From contig JAWLCQ010000061.1 of the NCBI GenBank assembly GCA_041687095.1, positions 1 through 23,855 on the forward strand: a DNA stretch of 23,855 nt. Direction: 5' to 3'. Below are positions 6,553 to 15,149 of this stretch, one piece after another (positions within the stretch are counted from its first letter, which is position 1; each line of letters begins with the position of its first letter). The notes below the pieces were generated by a model that was given only the letters and a program-made list of their open reading frames with translations, was not told the DNA's origin and ran no database searches. Both the position numbers and the translations under genes were made by a program. The stretch comes from JAWLCQ01 sp041687095. Lineage in GTDB: Bacteria > Planctomycetota > Phycisphaerae > SM23-33.

Positions 6553-7362
6553 ACCGCCCGCACCTCCGGACGGCTCAGGAAGCGTTCGATCCGCCGCGTG
6601 CCGTGAACGACGGTCTTTCGCGATCCGCCGCGGTCGCGCACCATCGCCACCGTCCCGTGGTTGAGGTGCACGACCCAGCGGAGCATCTCCCCGACGGGGA
6701 GCAGTCTGGCGGTATAGCCCGCCTCCTCCAGCCCGAAGTGGACGTTCCGGCCCGTCGTCTGCCCGTCGGCGTTGCCGAAGGTGAGGTGCAGCGTCTCCAG
6801 CACGGCGCGGCGGTACAGGGCGCAGTGCGAGCGGATGTACTCGCGGCGGCGTTCGGCGGCTGAGGAGCGCGGGGACAGCCGCCGGATCGCCCACGCCTCC
6901 AGGCGCTTGAGGGGCTTGTTCTCCAACTTGTAGGTCCCGACGGCGGCGGTGCGTTCCTCCCGCGTCAGTTCCCCGACCAGCCAGCCCAGCCACCCCTCCC
7001 GGAGCGGGATGGTGTCGGTGTGGAACGACAGCAGGTACGGCCCGGTGCTTTCGAGGACGGCGAGGTCGAGGGCTTCCCGGTGGGCGATGGCCCCGTCGGG
7101 GTTCACGTCCTCGGGGCGGCGTTCGATGAGGCGGATCCACCGGCACCGACCGCAGGTACTCGATCGACTCCCCATCCCGCGAGCCGTTGTCCACGACGAG
7201 AACCTCGCACGGGACGTCGCGGGTGTAGCGGCGGAGGGAGCGGAGGCACAGGCGGGCGAGCAGGGGGGGCTGGTAGTGGGGGAGGAGGAGCGAGACCCGG
7301 AGAGGAATTTCGGATTGCGGATTTTGGATTTCGGATTCGGGGCTGGCGCCGCGCTCGGGCAT
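6525..7362 (-). pseudogene. GT2-family glycosyltransferase, frameshifted
   Basis: Two adjacent frames together encode one GT2-like glycosyltransferase of about 279 aa. The N-terminal part (VSLLLPHYQPPLLARLCLR, then EVLVVDNGSRDGESIEYLRSV) lies in one frame from 7362. The remainder (WIRLIERRPEDVNPDG, LLSFHTDTIPLREGWLGWL, to YEDESLDG) lies in another frame ending at 6525. The join falls at about 7138-7155 and needs one base removed. The part below 7175 is open on its own but lacks the nucleotide-binding strand. HTDT is the likely DxD-type metal site. ATG 7362 is preceded by GGAGG at 8 nt. Residues 8-19 (PESEIQNPQSEI) are encoded by an intergenic-type repeat. It sits downstream of rfbB and rfbD on the same strand, fitting surface polysaccharide synthesis. 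A sequencing indel is as likely as true inactivation. Confidence 0.75.
7306..7341. repeat. TTTCGGAT-type repeat inside the GT2 N-terminus
   Basis: The run AATTTCGGATTGCGGATTTT continues into GGATTTCGGATTCGG. It belongs to the same word-like family as 8968-9026, 20097-20154 and 20345-20402, which are intergenic. Here it is read in frame between the GT2 start codon and the first beta-strand. Confidence 0.6.
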
Positions 7363-7448
7363 AGGAGGTGCCTCCAAGGATTCCATCACGCTCTCGCGCC
7401 CGTGGTCATTCGGATTCGCGCGGGAGCCCTGTTGGGCATCTCGGGAAT

Positions 7449-7469
7449 CCCACCGACGCAGTCGGTGGG
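7449..7469. other. Perfect 9-bp hairpin
   Basis: CCCACCGAC (7449-7457), loop GCA, GTCGGTGGG (7461-7469). It lies in the 361-bp gap between the GT2 gene and rfbB. On the minus strand it is downstream of rfbB, but no T-tract follows. The rest of the gap holds the dispersed repeat at 7520-7634 and a short ATCCGCAATCCGCAATT run at about 7650-7666. Confidence 0.6.
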
Positions 7470-7519
7470 CTTAGGGACGGTCCAACGGGCGTTTCCGTTT
7501 TCGTCGCGGGTATTCCGCA

Positions 7520-7634
7520 GTGGGATCTCAGGCGCATCCCGGATCATTCGCAGGCAGTATCGATTGGGCGTGGTTGCTCCGCTGCGCTCCGCAAACCACG
7601 GCACCCGCCCGAGAACTCACTGGAACGCGTATCA
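7520..7634 (+). repeat. Dispersed ~115-bp repeat, copy A
   Basis: This stretch matches the reverse complement of 13451-13577. Shared blocks in order: GTGGG, CGCATCCC, ATTCGCAGGCAG, TCGATTGG, CGTGGTTGCTCCGCTGCG with CTCCGCAAACCACGGCACCC, CCGAG and ACGCGTATCA. The core can fold by pairing GTGGTT with AACCAC. Both copies lie in gaps. Confidence 0.8.
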
Positions 7635-7723
7635 AACGGAGCGTCAGCCAAATCCGCAATCCGCAATTGCCTCCGCGCCAGCGGGGCGTCCGATCACCAT
7701 CCGCGCCCGTCGGCGCACTGGGG

Positions 7724-8743
7724 TCAGGACTTCCGATCCACATACCACTTCTTCTCGTGCTCGCGGAAGTGCTCGTGGTTCTTGACCTTTCGCCACCAGG
7801 AGGTGTTCTCGGTGTACCAGCGGATGGTCTCGGCCATCCCGGCGTCGAAGGTCCACTGGCGGGCCCAGCCGAGGGATTCGGCCTTGGCGGGGTCGACGGA
7901 GTAGCGGTAGTCGTGCCCGGGGCGGTCGGTGACGAAGGCCTTGAGCGCTTCGGGCTTCTGGAGGAGGCGGAGGATGGTGTCGGCGACGGTGCGGCCATTG
8001 ATCTGCGACCGCGCCCCGAGGTTGTACACGTGCCCGCTGTCCCCGCGGGTGAGGACGGTGTCGATCCCGGCCGCGTGGTCCTCGACGTAGAGGTAGTCCC
8101 GCACCGCCGACCCGTCGCCGTACAGCGGCAGGGGGCGGTCCTCCATGGCGTTGGTGACGAAGAGGGGGATGATCTTCTCGGGGTACTGGTAGGGGCCGTA
8201 GGTGTTGGCCCCGCGGGTGAGGACGACGTCGAGTTTGTGCGTGATGGCGTAGCTGAGGACGAGGTGGTCGGCGGCGGCCTTGGTGGCGGCGTAGGGGGAG
8301 CGGGGGCCCAGGATGTCGGCCTCGACGGAGGAGGGGCTGTCGGGCTCGAGGTCCCCGTAGACCTCGTCGGTGGAGACTTGCAGGTAGCGGACGTTGCCCT
8401 GGCGGCGGGCCTGTTCGAGGAGGACGAGGGTGCCCTCGACGTTGGTCTTCACGAACGGGCGGGGGTCCATGACGCTGCGGTCGACGTGGGACTCGGCGGC
8501 GAAGTTCACGACCGCGTCCGCCCCGTCCATGGCCTGGGCGACGGCGGCGGGGTCGGCGATGTCCCCGTGGACGAACGTGATGGCGTCCTTGACCTCCGCG
8601 AGGTTGTCGAGGTTGCCCGAGTAGGTGAGCTTGTCCAGGACGACGATGCGACGTTCGGGGTGCTCGCGGACCGACCAGCGGACGTAGCACGACCCGATGA
8701 ACCCGGCCCCGCCGGTGACGACAACTGTCCGGGGATTGAACAT
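7724..8743 (-). CDS. rfbB: dTDP-glucose 4,6-dehydratase
   Basis: RfbB/RmlB converts dTDP-glucose to dTDP-4-keto-6-deoxyglucose, the second step toward dTDP-rhamnose and other deoxysugars. The 339-aa protein is an extended short-chain dehydrogenase. The NAD-binding GGAGFIG is at residues 11-17, the family-typical LDKLTYSGNLDNL follows, the catalytic STDEVYGD at 124-131 supplies the Thr-Asp-Glu triad, and Tyr151-x3-Lys155 is present, though in SPYAATK rather than the usual YSASK. AAGGAG lies about 9-10 nt before the ATG. Length is normal (~330-360). It is transcribed in the same direction as the rfbD-like gene, from which it is separated by a repeat-filled 306-bp gap, and the GT2 gene follows. 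The rfbA and rfbC partners are absent from the window. Confidence 0.94.
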   Translation of the reverse strand: MFNPRTVVVTGGAGFIGSCYVRWSVREHPERRIVVLDKLTYSGNLDNLAEVKDAITFVHGDIADPAAVAQAMDGADAVVNFAAESHVDRSVMDPRPFVKTNVEGTLVLLEQARRQGNVRYLQVSTDEVYGDLEPDSPSSVEADILGPRSPYAATKAAADHLVLSYAITHKLDVVLTRGANTYGPYQYPEKIIPLFVTNAMEDRPLPLYGDGSAVRDYLYVEDHAAGIDTVLTRGDSGHVYNLGARSQINGRTVADTILRLLQKPEALKAFVTDRPGHDYRYSVDPAKAESLGWARQWTFDAGMAETIRWYTENTSWWRKVKNHEHFREHEKKWYVDRKS

Positions 8744-8790
8744 TGCTGCTGCTCCTTTTCGCGAACCCGAACCGCCTTTGGGCGGGAAAT

Positions 8791-8899
8791 CAGGAACCAG
8801 GAATCAGGAACCAGGAACCAGGAACCAGGAACCAGGAACCAGGAACCAGGAACCGGGAACCGGGAACCAGGAACCGGGAACCAGGAACCAGGAACCGGG
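8791..8899. repeat. (GGAACCR)n 7-bp tandem array, copy 1
   Basis: About 15 units of GGAACCA or GGAACCG, with a few GGAATCA variants at the left end, lie between rfbB and rfbD. Because 7 is not a multiple of 3, all frames on a strand read the same 7-residue peptide, so the array gives open but meaningless ORFs. A second array with the same unit is at 20174-20301. Confidence 0.92.
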
Positions 8900-8967
8900 G
8901 GATCAGGGGACCAGGGAATCCAAAATCATCAACCTGGGTCCCCACACGTTCGGGTCGGTGTTTCTGT

Positions 8968-9026
8968 CATTCGTCTTTCGGATTTTGAATCTGTTTCGGA
9001 TTTCGTGCTTCGAATTTCGGACTTTG
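8968..9026. repeat. TTTCGGAT-type arm beside array 1
   Basis: The run CATTCGTCTTTCGGATTTTG and its continuation to 9026 align with the right arm of the second composite element at 20345-20402; both begin CATTCGT and share TGTTTCGGATTTCG. It lies about 70 bp from the 7-bp array, a similar layout to copy 2. No left arm is visible here, so this copy looks incomplete. Confidence 0.75.
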
Positions 9027-9049
9027 GCCCGACCATCCCACGGTTGGCA

Positions 9050-9790
9050 TCAGGCCTCGTGGGCCCACTGCCGCTTCAACTCGTTCCACCGCGACACGTC
9101 CAGGGACACGTCGTCGGGCAGGCGGACGGCGACGTCCCGCTTGGACCCCGGCAGCACGTCCGGCCGCCGGCGCTTCGCCAGGTCAAAGACGCTCTTGCGC
9201 TCGGTCGCCACGTGCAGCGTGGCGTAGGGGATCTCGTCGCACCGCCGGATCGCCAGGGCGATCTCGGGGGCGATGATATCCACGTAATCCTGCGATGTAA
9301 ATACGTCGGTGAATGCTTTGGGGTAGGGCCACTCGCGGGGGCGGAAGCTCGTGCGGAGCACCAGGTGCCGGGGGGCGAACCGCGCGAGGGCCTCGGCGAC
9401 GAGCTTGGTGAGGGCGTAGTAGTTGATCGTCGGGCCCGGGGCGGCGTCCTCGGCGTACCCCCCCCGCGTGCCGTCGAACACGTAGTCCGTCGAGATGTGC
9501 ACCAACTGCAGCCCCCGCCCCGCCACCGCCTGCACCACGTTCCGCGTCCCATCCACGTTGACCGCCCAGCACAGCTCCCGCTTGGTCTCGGCGCCGGCGA
9601 CGTCGGTGTACGCGGCCGCGTGGACGACCACGTCGGGTCGGTGGCGGTCGAGGTGCGCGGCGATGGCGGCGGGGTCGGTGATGTCCATCTCGCTCATCAG
9701 GGGCGCGATGACGCCCGGGAGCAGCGCCCGCAGCTCCGTCCCCAGCCGTCCCTCCCCGCCCGTGAGCAGGATGCGATTCGGTTCGATCAT
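9050..9790 (-). CDS. RmlD-type sugar-nucleotide reductase (dTDP-4-dehydrorhamnose reductase-like)
   Basis: This 246-aa SDR protein has GGEGRLG (residues 11-17) for NAD(P) binding, MDITDPAAI, HAAAYTDVAGAE, the family motif HISTDYVFDG (98-107) and the catalytic Tyr125-x3-Lys129 in YYALTK. RmlD reduces dTDP-4-dehydrorhamnose to dTDP-L-rhamnose. The product is shorter than usual RmlD (~280-300 aa), and its C-terminal substrate-binding part (FTDVFTSQDYVDIIAPEIA) is compact, so it may act on a related sugar nucleotide. GAGAG upstream of the ATG is a weak ribosome-binding site. It heads a minus-strand sugar group with rfbB and the GT2 gene, and is divergent from the phosphatase gene, with three direct repeats between them. 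I left the symbol blank because the exact substrate is uncertain. Confidence 0.85.
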   Translation of the reverse strand: MIEPNRILLTGGEGRLGTELRALLPGVIAPLMSEMDITDPAAIAAHLDRHRPDVVVHAAAYTDVAGAETKRELCWAVNVDGTRNVVQAVAGRGLQLVHISTDYVFDGTRGGYAEDAAPGPTINYYALTKLVAEALARFAPRHLVLRTSFRPREWPYPKAFTDVFTSQDYVDIIAPEIALAIRRCDEIPYATLHVATERKSVFDLAKRRRPDVLPGSKRDVAVRLPDDVSLDVSRWNELKRQWAHEA

Positions 9791-9862
9791 TCCGGTGTCT
9801 CTCTCGTGGGTCCGACGAAAGCGTCACAGTGTCGCCCATGGGAGCGCGGCGGTCAAGGCCTG

Positions 9863-9894
9863 ACTGCGGGAGTGTACTGCGGGAGGGACTGCGG
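9863..9894. promoter_or_regulatory. Three direct repeats (ACTGCGG) in a divergent promoter region
   Basis: ACTGCGGGAG occurs at 9863-9872 and 9876-9885, and ACTGCGG at 9888-9894, giving 13- and 12-bp spacing (just over one helical turn). They lie between the divergent rfbD-like and phosphatase genes, just upstream of a candidate -35/-10 pair. The arrangement suggests an operator for an unknown regulator. Confidence 0.4.
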
Positions 9895-9905
9895 TATGCA
9901 GGGCG

Positions 9906-9934
9906 TTGTTCAGTGGGGGGCCGGCCCGTACAGT
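9906..9934 (+). promoter_or_regulatory. Candidate promoter of the phosphatase gene, leaderless type
   Basis: TTGTTC at 9906-9911 and TACAGT at 9929-9934 are 17 bp apart. The ATG at 9941 follows the -10 box by 6 nt, so the start codon would lie at or next to the transcription start. Confidence 0.4.
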
Positions 9935-9940
9935 AGGGCC

Positions 9941-10679
<739 letters not shown>

Positions 10680-10735
10680 GAACCGGCGGGGACAATGTGC
10701 GGGATTACGCGAACCAGACGGGGGTCTCGGGAGTT

Positions 10736-10741
10736 TATAAT
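10736..10741 (+). promoter_or_regulatory. Candidate -10 box (TATAAT) of the S41 protease gene
   Basis: A consensus TATAAT ends 7 nt before ATG 10749 and overlaps an alternative ATG at 10740. No clear -35 box is seen. The spacing again suggests a leaderless transcript, supporting 10749 as the start. Confidence 0.45.
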
Positions 10742-10748
10742 GGTGGGG

Positions 10749-13454
10749 ATGATTGCAAAGGATCGTTTGACCCTGCAGGAGTCAGAAGTGAAGTACCGCA
10801 CACGGACGAGACATCGCTGGATGCTGCCCCTCCTCACCGCCCTGATGCTGCTGTCGGCCGCGCTGCCGATGATGGCGGCCCCGGAGGCGGTTCCGACGTC
10901 GATCCCGTCAGGGCCCCACGCGACGACGCTGCGCGTGGCGGCCGTGGATCGGGCCATGGGGGGCGACTACGAGGGCGCCCTGGCCGATCTCCGCAAGGCT
11001 GCTGGCCTGGCCCCCGAGGACGCCGCCGTCGCCGAGGCCCTCGCCGTCGTCGAGGAGTACGCCGCCTACCGCCAGAAGTACGACGCCGCCCGCGCCGCCG
11101 AACTCGAGCGCACCGGGCAGCGCATCCGCGACGCCATGGTCGCCTTCGACTACTTCAAGGACGAGTCCGAGCCCGAGCGCAAAAAGACCCTCCGGGACCA
11201 GGTCGCCAAGCTCGTCGAGGCCCGCGGGGGGATCGCGCGCGGGGAGGACCTGCTCGAACGGATGACCCCCGACGAGGCCGTCGCGCTCCGCCAGAAGTCC
11301 CTCGACGCCATCGCCAAAAGCCGCACCACCCTCGATGACTCCGTCGCCGTTCTCAAGGGCGACGATGGCCCCTACGCCCAAGCCTTCCGCCGCAGCGCCG
11401 CCGCCCTCGACGCCGCCCTCCTCTCCGCCCACACCGCCTGGGCCGCCGTCGCCACCGACGACATCCCCGCCCGCCGCGAGAGCGCCCGCCAGGTCCGCCA
11501 CGTGGAGTACGGTATGGAGAACGCGTTCACGGACGTGAACATGATGGTCTCCGAGCAGCCCTGGGGCATCGGGCTCATGCGGGCCCGCATCGCCCGCCAG
11601 CTCGTCGCTCAGTCCGCCGACCTCAAGCAGTACGACTGGTACACCGACTTCCTTCAGCACGTCCGCCAACAGGCCGAGGCCGCCATCACCGCCGACCCGC
11701 CCCGCTGGTTTGACGCTCTCACCGCCTACGCCAGCCTCCAGGACCTCGAGCCCGGGGACGAGGAGTTCCGCGCCCGCCTCAAGGACGTCCGCCGCCACGT
11801 CCGGGCGCTGGGGATGTATACCACCGCCAAGCCTGGCGACGACCCCAACGTCGCCTCGATGGGGGTTGTGGACCCCAACGTCGTCTCGCAGGGCCCCGAG
11901 GATCCGCAGGTGCCCACGACCGCTCCCGCCTCCGAACCCGCCGAACCCCGCTGGCAGGAGATGACCCAGGGCGTCGACGCCGAAATGGTCCGCACGGCCA
12001 TCCGGCAGCTCGACGACCACTACGTCTCCGCCCTGGGCCCGGCCGAGTTCCGCAAGGTGGTCTACGGGGCGCTGCAGAGCATCCAGGTGCTCGCCCAGAC
12101 CCCGGGGGTGGAGGAGACCTTCCCCGGCCTCGCCGACCCCGAGAAGAAGGAAGCCTTCCTCGCCGCCATCGCCGCCCAGATGACCGACGTCATGCGGCGC
12201 GACCGCGTCGACGCCACCCACCTGTGGCTGGCCCTCAACGCGGTGGTCCGCGCGTCGGAGGCCAGCGTGCAGATCCCCACCTCCGTCCTGGCCATGGAGT
12301 TCGCCGACGGGTTCCTGGAGGAACTCGACAAGTTCAGCGCCATGGTCTGGCCGCACGATCTGGACGACTTCCGCAAGCAGACCATGGGCGAGTTCTGCGG
12401 GGTCGGCATCCAGATTTCCAAGGAGGACGGGGAGCCCCTCAAGGTCGTCACCCCCCTCGCCGACTCGCCCGCCCTGCGGATGGGCATCCGCACGGGCGAT
12501 CTCATCATCGCCGTGGACGGGCGGCGGACGGAGGACCTGGACCTGGACAAGCTGGTGCGGATGATCACCGGGAAGGAGGGCACGAAGGTCGCCCTCCGCG
12601 TGCAGCGCCCCGGGGAGGCCCAGCCCATGGACCTCGACGTCGTCCGCGAGCAGATCCACATCCGCACCGTCAAGGGCTGGCGGCGGGTGCCCGGGGGGGA
12701 CGGGGGCGAGTGGGACTTCCTCATCGACCCCGAGCACAAGATCGCCTACATCCGCCTGACGCAGTTCTACCGCGACTCGCACGAGCACATGGCGAGGGTG
12801 TTGGCGGCCCTGAAGGACAACGGGGTCCGCTCGGTCATCCTGGACCTGCGGTTCAACCCCGGGGGGCTGCTGGACACCGCCCGGATGATCTGCGATGAGT
12901 TCCTCGCCGACGGGACAATCGTCTCCACCGAGGGCGAGCACGCCACCCGCCGCGCCTGGACCGCCGGGCCCCAGGGCAGCTACCAGGCGGGCGACCTCGT
13001 CGTCCTCGTCAACGAGTTCAGCGCGTCGGCGAGCGAGATCGTCTCCGGGGCCATCGCGGACCTCAACCGCGGCCTCATCGTCGGACGCCGCAGCTACGGC
13101 AAGGGGAGCGTGCAGCACGTCATCCCCATCCCCCGCCACGAGGCCTACCTCAAGCTTACGACCGCCTACTACTACCTCCCCAGCGGCCGCTGCCTCCACC
13201 GCAAGGACGACGCCGCCATCTGGGGCGTCGAGCCCCAGGTCGAGATCCCCGATACGCCCGAGATGCGCAAGCTCATGCTCGACATGCGCCGCAAGGCCGA
13301 CCTCCTCGACGCCGAAGTCGACGAGGCCGAACTCGCCCGCGACCTCCAGGAGCAGTACGACACCGACGTGCAGCTCCGCACGGCCGTGTTCCTCCTGCGG
13401 ATGAAGCAGCTCCGCAACGGCGAGACTGTGGCGGCGGTCAACGAGGACAAGTGA
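10749..13454 (+). CDS. Exported PDZ/S41 family C-terminal processing protease
   Basis: This 901-aa protein is a Ctp/Prc-type protease, which cleaves proteins near their C-termini in the periplasm. A basic stretch (KYRTRTRHRW) and the hydrophobic LPLLTALMLLSAALPMMA form a signal peptide. Residues ~50-540 are a largely helical, TPR-like region (GDYEGALADLRKAAGLAPED) with a proline/alanine linker near 385-400. A PDZ domain spans ~545-635 (GEFCGVGIQISKEDG, LADSPALRMGIRTGDLIIAVDG). The S41 domain follows: LRFNPGGLLDTA, then Ser760 in FSASASE and Lys785 in GKGSVQ. The 25-residue Ser-Lys spacing matches the catalytic dyad of known members. The long N-terminal region sets it apart from simple CtpA. 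ATG 10749 was chosen over 10695 because the TATAAT box lies between them. The gene lies 69 bp after the phosphatase. Confidence 0.92.
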   Translation: MIAKDRLTLQESEVKYRTRTRHRWMLPLLTALMLLSAALPMMAAPEAVPTSIPSGPHATTLRVAAVDRAMGGDYEGALADLRKAAGLAPEDAAVAEALAVVEEYAAYRQKYDAARAAELERTGQRIRDAMVAFDYFKDESEPERKKTLRDQVAKLVEARGGIARGEDLLERMTPDEAVALRQKSLDAIAKSRTTLDDSVAVLKGDDGPYAQAFRRSAAALDAALLSAHTAWAAVATDDIPARRESARQVRHVEYGMENAFTDVNMMVSEQPWGIGLMRARIARQLVAQSADLKQYDWYTDFLQHVRQQAEAAITADPPRWFDALTAYASLQDLEPGDEEFRARLKDVRRHVRALGMYTTAKPGDDPNVASMGVVDPNVVSQGPEDPQVPTTAPASEPAEPRWQEMTQGVDAEMVRTAIRQLDDHYVSALGPAEFRKVVYGALQSIQVLAQTPGVEETFPGLADPEKKEAFLAAIAAQMTDVMRRDRVDATHLWLALNAVVRASEASVQIPTSVLAMEFADGFLEELDKFSAMVWPHDLDDFRKQTMGEFCGVGIQISKEDGEPLKVVTPLADSPALRMGIRTGDLIIAVDGRRTEDLDLDKLVRMITGKEGTKVALRVQRPGEAQPMDLDVVREQIHIRTVKGWRRVPGGDGGEWDFLIDPEHKIAYIRLTQFYRDSHEHMARVLAALKDNGVRSVILDLRFNPGGLLDTARMICDEFLADGTIVSTEGEHATRRAWTAGPQGSYQAGDLVVLVNEFSASASEIVSGAIADLNRGLIVGRRSYGKGSVQHVIPIPRHEAYLKLTTAYYYLPSGRCLHRKDDAAIWGVEPQVEIPDTPEMRKLMLDMRRKADLLDAEVDEAELARDLQEQYDTDVQLRTAVFLLRMKQLRNGETVAAVNEDK

Positions 13455-13577
13455 TACGCGTACCACTTAATCCTCGGGTGGGTGCCTCGGGTGGGTGCCG
13501 TGGTTTGCGGAGCGCAGCGGAGCAACCACGTCCAATCGACGCTGCCTGCGAATTATCTGGGATGCGTATGAGCCCAC
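13451..13577 (-). repeat. Dispersed ~115-bp repeat, copy B (inverted relative to copy A)
   Basis: The reverse complement matches 7520-7634. It begins at the S41 protease stop codon with GTGATACGCGTACCAC, contains a 13-bp tandem duplication CTCGGGTGGGTGC (13473-13485 and 13486-13498) absent from copy A, then the core TGGTTTGCGGAGCGCAGCGG with AGCAACCACG. The remaining gap to 13630 shows nothing else recognisable. Confidence 0.8.
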
Positions 13578-13630
13578 GCTCCCGCCCTCGGGACGTCCCG
13601 GGGCGATAGCTCTCCCCGCGGTTTGCCCTT

Positions 13631-13658
13631 TTGAGTCCCGCCTGCCGTCTGGTACGCT
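13631..13658 (+). promoter_or_regulatory. Candidate promoter of the cytochrome lipoprotein gene, leaderless type
   Basis: TTGAGT at 13631-13636 and TACGCT at 13653-13658 are separated by 16 bp. The ATG at 13666 lies 7 nt after the -10 box, with no Shine-Dalgarno sequence in between. Confidence 0.4.
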
Positions 13659-13665
13659 TGCCACC

Positions 13666-15096
13666 ATGCGGTCACGGTACAGCGTTCAACGAGTGGGCGG
13701 GTTTCCGGCGGCGAGGCGGTGGCCGGTGCGCGCGGTGCTGCTGGGGGTGGCGCTGCTCCTGCCAGCCTGCAATGAATCCCCCGCCCCGCGCTCCGACGCG
13801 CCGCCCCCGCCCGCCAAGGCCCCCGCGGCCGCCAACACGGTCAAGCCCTTCGCGCTCGGGCAGCCCGATGTCGTGCTGCTCGTGTCGGGCGGGACGCACG
13901 GGATGCTCGAACTCTGCGAATGCCCGGCCGCGTCCACCGGCGGGCTCGCACGCCGCAGCAGCCTCGCCGCCGCCTACCGCCACGCCATCCCCCACACGCT
14001 CATGGTCGACCTGGGCGACGCCCTGTGGGTCGACCCGATGCACCTCCGCAACCGCTACGTCCTCCGCGGATACCGCCAGTTGCCCTACGACGTGCTGGTC
14101 CTCGGCGACCAGGAGTGGGCCGTCCCCGCCGCCCACATGCGGGACGTCTTCGCCCCGGGCGAACTGACCTACCTCTCCACGACCGTCCGCTCCCGCGACG
14201 CCAACGACGACCCGCCGCTGACCCCCGTCGTCCGCCGCGAGTTCGGCGAGGCCCGCCTGGCCATTCTCTCCCACCTGCCCCGGGAGGAGTTCTGGTTCGT
14301 CAACGCCCAGCGCGTCGAGCAACTGGACTTCACGCCCCCCGAAGACCTCGCCCGCCGCATCGCCGCTCTGCAGGCCGAGTCCATCGTCGTCGTCCTCGTG
14401 CACCACGGCACCGACGCGACGCTCAAACGAGCAACCGCCATGAAGCCCGACCTGATCCTCCGCGGGCACAGCGCCCGGCCGGGGAAGCCCGTGCGGGAGG
14501 TGGAAGGGGTGCCCGTGATCGACGTGGGTGACTGGCAAGTCCTCGCCGCCATCGCCCTCCGTTGTGAGAACGGCAAGATCGCGGACCTCGAACTCCGCTG
14601 GGAGCCCGTCGATCTCCGGTGGGCGGAGAACCCGTCGATGTTCCGCCTCTACCGCGAGTACCTGGCGGCCGAGCAGTGGGCCCGCTCGCCCGAGAAGCTC
14701 GCCAAGTCCATCGAGTACGTCGGGGCCGACCGCTGCGCCTCCTGCCACACCGCCGAGCACGAACACTGGAAGCAGTCCGCCCACGCCCGCGCCCATGCGG
14801 GCCTGGCCAGGATCGATCGACAGGACGACCGCCGCTGCCTCCGATGCCACACGACGGCCTTCGAGCTGCCCGGAGGCTTCGCGTCGGGGGGCAAGACCCC
14901 GCACCTGGCGAACGTCACCTGCCAGTCCTGCCACCTGGTGAACCTCGACGAGGCGGGTAGGCACGGGACGGTCCTGCCCGTGACGGAGGAATCCTGCGCC
15001 TCGTGCCATACCCCTCTGGCGTCCCCGACGTTCGAGTATCGCACGGCCCGCAGGACAGTCTCGCACTCGCGGGACGAGGGCGGGGAGGCGAAGTAG
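13666..15096 (+). CDS. Lipoprotein fusing a metallophosphatase-like domain to a tetraheme cytochrome c554-type domain
   Basis: The 476-aa product starts with a lipoprotein signal ending in the lipobox LLPAC (Cys35). Residues ~65-330 resemble 5'-nucleotidase/SoxB-type calcineurin-like phosphatases: HGMLELCECPAASTGGLARR matches the C-G-C...GGLARR region of that family, then VDLGDALWVD, VLGDQEW (in place of the usual GNHE), LVHHGTDA and LILRGHSA. Several metal ligands are therefore altered and activity is doubtful. Residues 357-448 carry four CxxCH heme motifs starting at Cys357, Cys391, Cys419 and Cys444, with distal histidines in EHEHWKQSAHARAHAGL, as in cytochrome c554-like domains. The protein would be membrane-anchored on the outer face of the cytoplasmic membrane, or in the outer membrane, and transfer electrons. 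The redox partner is unknown and no cytochrome maturation gene is nearby. The TACGCT box 7 nt before the ATG supports this start. Confidence 0.88.
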   Translation: MRSRYSVQRVGGFPAARRWPVRAVLLGVALLLPACNESPAPRSDAPPPPAKAPAAANTVKPFALGQPDVVLLVSGGTHGMLELCECPAASTGGLARRSSLAAAYRHAIPHTLMVDLGDALWVDPMHLRNRYVLRGYRQLPYDVLVLGDQEWAVPAAHMRDVFAPGELTYLSTTVRSRDANDDPPLTPVVRREFGEARLAILSHLPREEFWFVNAQRVEQLDFTPPEDLARRIAALQAESIVVVLVHHGTDATLKRATAMKPDLILRGHSARPGKPVREVEGVPVIDVGDWQVLAAIALRCENGKIADLELRWEPVDLRWAENPSMFRLYREYLAAEQWARSPEKLAKSIEYVGADRCASCHTAEHEHWKQSAHARAHAGLARIDRQDDRRCLRCHTTAFELPGGFASGGKTPHLANVTCQSCHLVNLDEAGRHGTVLPVTEESCASCHTPLASPTFEYRTARRTVSHSRDEGGEAK

Positions 15097-15149
15097 GCGT
15101 CCGTGTACCCGTTCACGGGAGTGCGGGCGATGAGTCCCGCCCCGCCTCG

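Noticed and set aside
8791..8899. Reading the GGAACCR array as a CRISPR array or a coding repeat (EPGTRNQ)
   Set aside because: There are no spacers, the unit is 7 bp, and the same peptide appears in every frame, as expected for a simple non-coding tandem repeat.
13686..13937. Short minus-strand ORFs within the cytochrome gene
   Set aside because: They lie opposite the signal peptide and phosphatase-like domain, have no motifs, and are explained by GC bias.
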